Shown here: positions 57,234-64,000 of the stretch, piece after piece | How the letters are laid out: each line of letters opens with the position of its first letter | Numbering within the stretch: position 1 is the first letter of the stretch | Assembly (NCBI GenBank): GCA_036898135.1 | Contig: CM072514.1 | Coordinates: 13,415,715 to 13,479,714 of the forward strand | Direction: 5' to 3' | Source: Oncomelania hupensis | Taxonomy: Eukaryota > Mollusca > Gastropoda > Littorinimorpha > Pomatiopsidae | Length of the DNA: 64,000 nt | Notes under the pieces: generated by a model | What the model was told of the DNA's origin: nothing | The model's input: the letters and a program-made list of their open reading frames with translations, nothing else | The model's database searches: none | Made by a program: the position numbers and the translations under genes

Positions 57234-58242
57234 CTCCCAGGATGCACTTGCTGGGTCTCACGATCAGGTTGGCTTCTTGAAGACGGTGGAACAGCTCCCT
57301 CAAGGTCTGCAGATGCCCTTCCCAGGTGTGGGTGTGGACTAGCAGGTCGTCCCAGTAACACACGACGTTGTCCATCCCATTGAGCATCTTCCTCATTCCT
57401 CTCTTCAGGGTAGCTCCGCTGTTGACCATGCCAAAGGGCATCCTAAGGCACTCGTACGTCCCATCAGGGGTTATAAAAGCAGTCTTTGGTATGTCCTATT
57501 GACGCACGAGGACTTGCCAATAACCTTTGCTGAGGTCAATCTTTGAGAAGATTCTACTCCCCGATAATTGGCGAAAGAGGTCTGCTGCGGTAGGCATCGG
57601 CTCAGGGTCGAAGACGGTGATCTTATTAACCCTCCTGTAGTCGATGCATACTCTGTTGCTCCCGTCCTTCTTCTTCACGACCACGACAGGGGACGCGTAG
57701 GGGGAACTGGACTCCCTGATGATGCCCATCTTCAGCATCTCATCGATGTCTTCCTTCAAGGATTCACGGGCCTTGAAAGAGATCGGGAAGGGTTTTGATC
57801 GAACAGGGATATTTGAAGTGAGGTGGACTTCATGTTCGACCAAAGTCGTAGAGCCTGGGACATCACTGAAGCTATGGGGAAACTCACCCATAAGGTCCTT
57901 GAGCTCCATCTTTTGACCTTCCGTCAAGCGTGGTCCTAGCTTAACATCATTGATGCCTTCTTTGCTATGGAAGTCTCCCAGTACCAACAGTTCCTCGCTG
58001 TCGAAGCTGTCGTCGATCTCAGCTGCTGTTGCTGCGTGTACAGTCTCTGATGGCCTTTCCACGTACAGCTTAAGGAGGTTGGCGTGGTAGATCTTGGAAT
58101 GCTGGCCGACCTTCACCTTGTAGTCGTTGATCCCCACCACGGTCTCCACTTCGTACGGGCCTTTCCACTGCATCAGCAACTTATTGTGATCGGTAGGTAG
58201 CAGCACCAGCACTTTGTTGCCAGGTTTGAACTTCCTGTTCAC
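57234..58242 (-). pseudogene. Gypsy A integrase GPY/F module joined to RT, unit 3
   Basis: A single 248-codon frame (57496-58242) runs from the integrase C-terminal GPY/F module (QWKGPYEVE) through an acidic linker into RT fingers (VKKKDGSNRVCIDYRRVN) and IDLSKGYWQV. This shows integrase directly upstream of RT without rearrangement. It stops at the shared TAG; the remainder with MPFGMVNSG and YWDD continues downstream to the insertion point of element B. Confidence 0.88.
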
Positions 58243-59146
58243 AGCCCTACGATCGTAGTAGTGCTTTCCACAGTCCTGGGACTTCTTAGGTTTTCTCTGG
58301 CTATCTCGAGAGTCTGCTCCAGCTTCTCTCGTAGCTCAAACACGTACTGGTAGCTGTTCTTCACCTCTGGGGTCTCTACTTCTTTCGTCCACAGTTCTTT
58401 CAGGATGTGCATCGGCCCTCTGATGGTTCTTCCGTACAGCAGCTCGAACGGAGAAAAGCCGGTGGACTCCTGCGGCACTTCTCTGTAGGCGAAAAGTAAG
58501 GCGTTGATATAGCGATGCCATTGTCTGGGCTGCTCGCTGCACAGTTTCTTCAGGGTGGACTTCAGCGTAGCATTGAACTTCTCAACGAGCCCGTTGCACA
58601 TTGGATGGTAGGGCGTCGTAGTTAAATGCCGGATACTCAACAGTCTGTTGACCTCCTTCATACAGTCAGAGACGAACTGCGTCCCGAGGTCTGTCAGGAT
58701 CTCTTCAGGCACTCCGAGTCTGCTTAACATGTCCACCAGTGCCTCTGCAACAGTCTCAGTGTCAATCGTCTTCAGAGGCACTGCTTCTGGGTACCGAGTC
58801 GCATAGTCCACTAAAGTCAGTACCCACCGATGACCTTCTTCACTCGGAGGTCTTATTTCGCCGATTAAGTCTAAGGCCACCCTCTTGAAAGGTCGGTCGA
58901 TCAGGGGCATCCTCTGCATAGGCACTTTCGGGACCCTTCCTCGAGGTATGGTCTTCTGGCAAATGTCACATGATCGGCAGAAACGGCTGACGTCCGCATG
59001 AAGTCCTGGCCAGTAGAACACCGCCTGGATTCTATCCGACGTCTTCTTGATACCCAGGTGACCTCCCATGATTGAGTCATGTGCTACTTCCATCACTTGG
59101 CGCCTTAGAGGTAACGGTACCAAGACTTGACGTAGTGGTTTACGTG
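58243..59146 (-). pseudogene. Gypsy A integrase core, frameshifted, unit 3
   Basis: HHCC region and the Asp-Asp-Glu core are open for 294 codons. A one-base deletion near 58287 shifts the frame before the GPY/F module. Confidence 0.85.
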
Positions 59147-59770
59147 CTGGAAGATTCTGTACAGGATCTTGGCCTTCACCTCGAAATAGACGGTGCCACT
59201 GCCCTTGGTCACGTGGTCTTGGCGGTTCCTGTACTTGTTTAAAGTGCTATCAGCTTCCTGGAGCTGGATCAGCTTATCTCTGTCCACGATGGCAGCTTTA
59301 GAGTTGTCGGCGACTTTCAGTGGCGTAGACGTCTTGTCTCTCTTGGCCTGGGCCCTGGTAGTAACAGCACCGACGATCTCTGGTCGGCAGGGCTGAGCCG
59401 GAGTAACCACATTGTCCCGTAGCAGCTCTGTAAGGTCTCCATCGGGAAACGGCAATGGATCCTCCTCCACAACTTCGACGCGTTGGGTTGAGGCAGGACT
59501 CCACTCTGGATCGGGGTCGTCGGGTCGTCTCGCGCCGTCGATATTCCCGATCATCAAATCATACAGCGGCTTCTTCAGGCAAACCGCTTCGACTTCGCCT
59601 ATGTAGAAAGGGGTGCTGACTTGAATCTTTGCAACTGGCGCTCTCACACATTTGCTGTCGGCCATAAGTGTCCATTTAGAATCGCCAGTGAACTGTTCTT
59701 TAGCGATTAGATCTTCTCTGACGATGACCCCACTGCAGCCAGAGTCTCTTAGAACAGTCACTTCATGATT
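59105..59770 (-). CDS. Gypsy A protease region, unit 3
   Basis: Same as units 1 and 2: Asp-Ser-Gly active site, in-frame UGA separating it from gag, and the shared 3' frame loss. Confidence 0.8.
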   Translation of the reverse strand, partial: NHEVTVLRDSGCSGVIVREDLIAKEQFTGDSKWTLMADSKCVRAPVAKIQVSTPFYIGEVEAVCLKKPLYDLMIGNIDGARRPDDPDPEWSPASTQRVEVVEEDPLPFPDGDLTELLRDNVVTPAQPCRPEIVGAVTTRAQAKRDKTSTPLKVADNSKAAIVDRDKLIQLQEADSTLNKYRNRQDHVTKGSGTVYFEVKAKILYRIFQHVNHYVKSWYRYL

Positions 59771-61066
59771 TCAGACGCGTCCCTTGGAAACTGGCATGTT
59801 CTGGACGGTCATCGCTGCGCTGGCGACGACGGGGATGGATTTCCCGTTGGCAAGGAGAAGTTGGCCATCAGTCATGCACTCTTGCACGTCCGCAGGAGTA
59901 GCTGTGTGCTCGGTCTCACTCGGAAGAATGACGCTCCCGCCGCACATTTGATGGTCAGATCTACTGGTTTGCCGTAGATTGGAGAACCGCCTCTGCCGGT
60001 TGCCCGCCGCTACGTTGTTCGTACTGCTCCGCTGTCCGCTACTTTTGTTTTGAGGACAATTAGCCGCCCTGTGGTCTGTAGCGTTGCAGGTGAAACAGCC
60101 TCTCGAATGCCCTTCCCTGGGAGGAGGCGTGGAGTCCGTCTGTCTCTGGCTCGTCTGGCTCCCCTGGATCTGGTTCCCATTGTTTGCAGTTTTCTGAAAT
60201 GGCTTCGTCGCCTTGGGTGGCCCCAGCGTTTTCCCGTGAGCGAGGAGATATCTTTCAGCAACCTCGGTCACATCATTAAGCGTCTGCAACTTCTGTAATT
60301 CTAAGTGGGTCGCCAGGTCCTTGTGACAGGCATTGAGGAATTGCTCCTTCACGATCAGGCCATGGAGACTATCGTAAGACTTCCCTTTGCCTGATAGTTC
60401 CACCCACTTGTGTAAGTATGACGACAGGCGCTCCACAAATTGCTTTGGTGTCTCGTCTGACAAAGGCCGGCATTCACGAAAGCGTTTACGGTAGCCCTTT
60501 TCTGTGAAGCTGTAGCAATGCAGTAGGGCCTCTTTCAAGACGTCATAGTTTTTGGCATCATTGTTCGACAGTCTGGTGTAAACCTCGAGTGCTTGCCCCG
60601 TCAGAAGAGCACTGAGTCGAATCGCCCAGTCTTGAGGTTGCCAGTTAGAGCTTTCAGCGAATCTCTCAAATCTCGCTAGATAACTGTCGATCTGGTCCTT
60701 CCCGTCGACAAACGCTGGCAATTTTGGAGCTTTGTTGTCACTGATAACTTGTGGCGCGTTCTGCTGTTGCTGGATGCGCGCCAACTCTAGCTGGTACTGA
60801 CGCTCGCCTTCAAGACGCTTTAGCTCGAACTCTCTTTCTTCTCGGCGTCGCTGCTCCTCTATTTCTCTTTCTTCACGACGTCGTTGCTCTTCTTTTTCTT
60901 GCCGCTGCTGTTCAATTTCTAGACGCTTCTGTTCTAGTTCTATTTCTTTTTCTAGACGCTTCTCTTCTAATTCTCGTTCTTGTATTCTCTCCTGGGACTT
61001 GACGTACTCCGTCAACTGTTTCCCTTTTAGATTCAGTTGAATCCCTTTCTGCCAGAAGTCAGCCAT
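59771..61066 (-). CDS. Gypsy A Gag, intact open frame, unit 3
   Basis: A 431-residue Gag with the same frame and domain structure as the unit 2 copy: charged helix, SCAN-like capsid and CCHC knuckle. Gag is the only element A gene kept open in two of three copies. Confidence 0.85.
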   Translation of the reverse strand: MADFWQKGIQLNLKGKQLTEYVKSQERIQERELEEKRLEKEIELEQKRLEIEQQRQEKEEQRRREEREIEEQRRREEREFELKRLEGERQYQLELARIQQQQNAPQVISDNKAPKLPAFVDGKDQIDSYLARFERFAESSNWQPQDWAIRLSALLTGQALEVYTRLSNNDAKNYDVLKEALLHCYSFTEKGYRKRFRECRPLSDETPKQFVERLSSYLHKWVELSGKGKSYDSLHGLIVKEQFLNACHKDLATHLELQKLQTLNDVTEVAERYLLAHGKTLGPPKATKPFQKTANNGNQIQGSQTSQRQTDSTPPPREGHSRGCFTCNATDHRAANCPQNKSSGQRSSTNNVAAGNRQRRFSNLRQTSRSDHQMCGGSVILPSETEHTATPADVQECMTDGQLLLANGKSIPVVASAAMTVQNMPVSKGRV

Positions 61067-61580
61067 CTTGATGCTTCTGGAAAGTTCTTTTCTGGAAAGT
61101 TCTTTTCTGGAAAGTTCTTGACTGTGCTGTACCTTTCTAGACTGTTCTAGAACAGCACGCTTTCTGCAGTAGCGCTGATGCTTGTCACTAGTCGCTTTCG
61201 CTGACGCAGGCCCCGCTGTCCTCGTCGTATGCGACGCTGCACCACGCTGGTGTTGATGTACACGCTCCTGTGCTGAAGAAGACGCGACGTCCACTCGTCG
61301 CTCTCTCTAATACTGGCGATGTAGCTCCGAGACTGTCCCTCGACGTAGTCTTACGGCAGCCACGTAGTCCCGATCTGTTGTTCACTCACGAAGCAACTCT
61401 TCAGCGACTACACGCCCTTGCAGTCAACCCGAATCTATCGGATGTAGTCCCAGTATGTTGGCCCCTCTCGACGCAACTCGTTGGCGGCTAACCTCGATGA
61501 CTGCCTCTCGTAACGTTGACTCGCTTGTTGTCGTAGTTGAACCCTTGGCTATGGCGTGAATCGCGGCTTGACCCCCAAAA

Positions 61581-62210
61581 TGTTACACTCGATATGATGT
61601 TGGTGTTTTCTATCAGTATTTGATTCAGCCCCGATGCTTGGATCCCTGATAGGTGTGTAACTCAGATTCGTTTATCCACGCAGCCTGCTCACTCAGCATA
61701 CAAGTCACGGAGTCGACGTATGAAGTTTTCCACTTTTATTCAGCACACATCAACAACTGCATACAATCGCCTTTTCACTCTCAACTTTTTACTTTCCAAC
61801 TCACTATCAACAGCAACACTCTCTAAACAGTGCGGCACATAAATATATAGCCTCTCTTTCTTCCCGAACAATTTAGAACACGGTAGACTAGAATGACGCA
61901 CTACAGCCAATCAAATAAAAGATCGTCATCACTGACTTACGTCATACATCTCTCTAAACCTCCCAGGAATGTTCTCATACTTCGATATTTATCGGGAAAA
62001 TTCTATCGACAGTAAATACGCAAATTCTAGAGAATTCTCCAATAATATCGACTAACGAAAATTATCAACGTTATACAAAGCCTCTCCTAACAACAATGCA
62101 AACTCAAATCAAAGGTAAATACATTCTATTATTGAATACTTTGCAAAACGAAACGATTAGATCTATCGTGCACGTTTCAGACATACTACCATTCGCGTTT
62201 CAACGTAACA
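61581..62210 (-). repeat. Gypsy A 5' LTR, unit 3
   Basis: Carries the four right-LTR diagnostic bases. Confidence 0.9.
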
Positions 62211-62462
62211 TTGGGTCAGTTTGCACACCCATGTCATGTAAAAAATTTATAATAATACAGGATGCTATATACGCGCCTTTCCCCAAATCAATCAGGCTCA
62301 AAGTGCAGTGATCTATACCAACATACACGCTCACCTGTCTCATCCACCCTCACACACACCAAATACACATCCATCACTCAAACAAGTGGTGTAAAGGCAG
62401 GGAGATCGCTATTAGAAGACGGAAAGAAAATCGAATTTTTTATATTTTTGAAATTTTTATAT

Positions 62463-62641
62463 TGACTGCGCTGCGTCCTGTACCATCATTGAAGGGAGGG
62501 AGGAAACCGGAGTGCCCGGAGAAAACCCTCGGTGACCTCAGTAGTCTCGTACCTAAGTCACATACGTTCGCCCCTTGCGGGAATCGAACCCGCGACCTTC
62601 GGCATAGGAAACCGGCGACTTATCCACTGCGCCACGAGGCC
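62463..62641 (-). mobile_element. tRNA-derived SINE, unit 3 end
   Basis: Same SINE as at the ends of units 1 and 2. Confidence 0.75.
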
Positions 62642-62669
62642 ACCCCTTTAGTAGCTTTAGTAAGTAGGG

Positions 62670-62744
62670 GTGTGTGTGTGTGTGTTTGTGTGTTTGGGGG
62701 AGGGTGTGTGTGTGTGTGTGAGTGTGTTTGTGTGTATGGGGGGG

Positions 62745-62792
<48 letters not shown>
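62670..62792. repeat. (TG)n microsatellite, unit 3/unit 4 junction
   Basis: Longer than at the other junctions because an inner TG-plus-GGGGGAGGG segment is duplicated. Confidence 0.9.
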
Positions 62793-62795
<3 letters not shown>

Positions 62796-62820
62796 ATGTT
62801 CGTGCAGATGTTTGCATATA

Positions 62821-64000
62821 TACTACTCAAAATAATTGAAGGGCCACTCTCATATTTCATGTAGTTTAATTATTTTGGGCTGCTATCAATAATATCGCTT
62901 ATATTGCTTATTTCTAAACTTATCCTGTACAGTAACATTCAAGACAATCTTATTCTGACAAGTAATCACATGTGTGTGTGTTTTGAACTTTCTGCACTGA
63001 GTTGAAAAACAAACCCAATTTTTACCCCAAAAAATGACCCTAATTTACTGTTGTCTTGCTAATAAAGCAAAATTTTCAACATTAAAAAGTTATTTGCACG
63101 CGAAAGGCTTGCATTTTCTGAGTTCGGTTCAACAATCGGCGCTTTTTTCTGGGCATAAATGGCAGCGCTTGTGCTGCTTTTCTAACCATGCCCCCAAGGC
63201 GACGATTGACTGATGCGGATAGGGGGGCAGAGCTATTGCATGGCTTCAGGAAGGGGTGGGGGTGAGAGAAGTTGGCAGGCGGCTAGGAGTGTCCCACTCC
63301 GTTGTCCAAAGGCTGCGGGAGCGCTTTAACAACACTGGAAGCGTCCAAGAACCAAGAAGGTCCTGACGCCCCCGGGTTACCACTGCAAGACAAGACTATT
63401 TCATCAACCTGTCAGCTCTGAGGATGAGGTCCGCTACAGCAAACACCACCAGAAGACAGCTTCACGCAGCCAGCAATGTTAACGTCAGCGACCAGACAAT
63501 TCGCAACCGTCTACACGAGGCAAACCTGCGATCAAGACGACCAGCAGTACGGCCTTTGCTCACCCCAGCTCACCGTGCAGCGCGTTTGGCCTGGGCTCGG
63601 CGTCATTTGGTGTGGACTAGGCAACATTGGTCAAGGATGCTCTTTACAGACGAGTCTCGGTTCTCCTTGTCTTTCAACGACCGTCGAGTGAATGTTTGGA
63701 GGCGTCCACGGGAGCGTTTTACTGATGCGACGGTGCGCGAGCATGACCGCTTTGGTGGTGGATCTGTCATGATGTGGGGTGGCTTCGCATTAAACTTCAG
63801 AACACCACTGCTCCAAATTCATGGCAACTTAAACGGTATTGGCTACAGGGATGACGTCCTACAACCTAGGGTTCTCCCAGCTCTGCGGGCCATTGGGGAA
63901 GGTGCCATACTACAGGACGATAATGCCAGACCCCACCGAGCGCGTATCGTCAATGACTTCCTGCAGCAACAGCACGTCATAAGGATGGATTGGCCGGCTC
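62821..64000 (+). mobile_element. Tc1/mariner element, unit 4, cut by window end
   Basis: Begins with the TACTACTC end right after TA. The right end lies beyond the window. Confidence 0.9.
63188..64000 (+). pseudogene. Tc1-like transposase, broken and partial, unit 4
   Basis: Shows the same one-base deletion and TGA near the helix-turn-helix as units 2 and 3, and lacks the unit 2 two-base deletion. The first two catalytic Asp motifs (FTDESRF and LQDDNARPHRA) are inside the window; the Glu motif is not. Confidence 0.85.

Larger units (their letters stand above)
49101..62210 (-). mobile_element. Ty3/gypsy element A carrying nested element B, unit 3
   Basis: Element A with TTGGG target duplication (49096-49100 and 62211-62215) and LTRs at 49101-49729 and 61581-62210, split by a two-LTR element B. 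Its gag is open. A one-base deletion near 58287 breaks integrase, but the integrase GPY/F module and the RT are joined in one open frame here. Confidence 0.9.
38787..62791. repeat. Segmental duplication unit 3 (24.0 kb)
   Basis: Third unit. It is the largest because gypsy B is present with its internal region. Its 52-bp minisatellite is reduced to two copies, and its QREP-like gene has lost key Ig2 and splice sequences. Confidence 0.9.
62792..64000. repeat. Segmental duplication unit 4, start only
   Basis: The sequence after the TG run repeats the start of unit 2 and runs off the window, so the array continues to the right. Confidence 0.85.

Overview
The window is animal genomic DNA, most probably from a gastropod mollusc. 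The gene-like sequence is spliced, repeats dominate, and the only host gene family recognised is an immunoglobulin (IgSF) plus C1q secreted protein of the type known from gastropods as QREPs, relatives of the FREP immune lectins. No bacterial-style genes, operons or CRISPR arrays are present. The species assignment is an inference from gene family and mobile-element content.

Layout. Bases 1-3832 are a left flank with two broken LINE reverse transcriptase remnants and several simple or tandem repeats. From about 3949 onward the window is a tandem segmental duplication: unit 1 (about 3949-20145, 16.2 kb), unit 2 (20146-38786, 18.6 kb), unit 3 (38787-62791, 24.0 kb) and the first 1.2 kb of unit 4. 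Each junction lies in a (TG)n microsatellite. Each complete unit has the same order: 41-bp minisatellite; minus-strand QREP-like gene (C1q exon, hairpin element in the intron, coiled-coil exon, Ig2 exon, broken Ig1-like exon); 5'-truncated RTE-like LINE; 52-bp minisatellite; 5S-derived SINE-like element; (TAA)n; 28-bp minisatellite; minus-strand Ty3/gypsy element A; tRNA-derived SINE; (TG)n. Unit sizes differ mainly because of a Tc1/mariner element (units 2, 3 and 4, absent from unit 1), a full internal region of a second gypsy element B (unit 3 only) and changes in repeat copy number.

The immune genes. On the minus strand the exons read Ig1-like, Ig2, a Cys-rich segment with a coiled coil, then C1q. 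The splice sites that can be recognised are phase 1. Units 1 and 2 keep the Ig2, coiled-coil and C1q exons open, but the Ig1-like exon has the same two in-frame stops in all three units. Unit 3 has lost the second half of its Ig2 exon with its donor, and its coiled-coil acceptor, yet its C1q exon is open and differs from unit 1 by eight substitutions that all change amino acids.

The retroelements. Elements A and B are Ty3/gypsy elements in which integrase lies upstream of reverse transcriptase (gag-PR-INT-RT/RH), the copia-like order known from the Gmr1-like group, with SCAN-like Gag capsids. A (TSD TTGGG) inserted before the duplication. B (TSD CTCCC) inserted into A, and is a solo LTR in units 1 and 2 but a two-LTR element in unit 3. 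Neither is autonomous here: A has shared frame lesions and no recognisable RNase H, and B has lost its RT core. The nested insertions, the empty and filled Tc1 site and the copy-specific lesions record the history of the array, and some of these markers conflict with each other, which suggests exchange between units.
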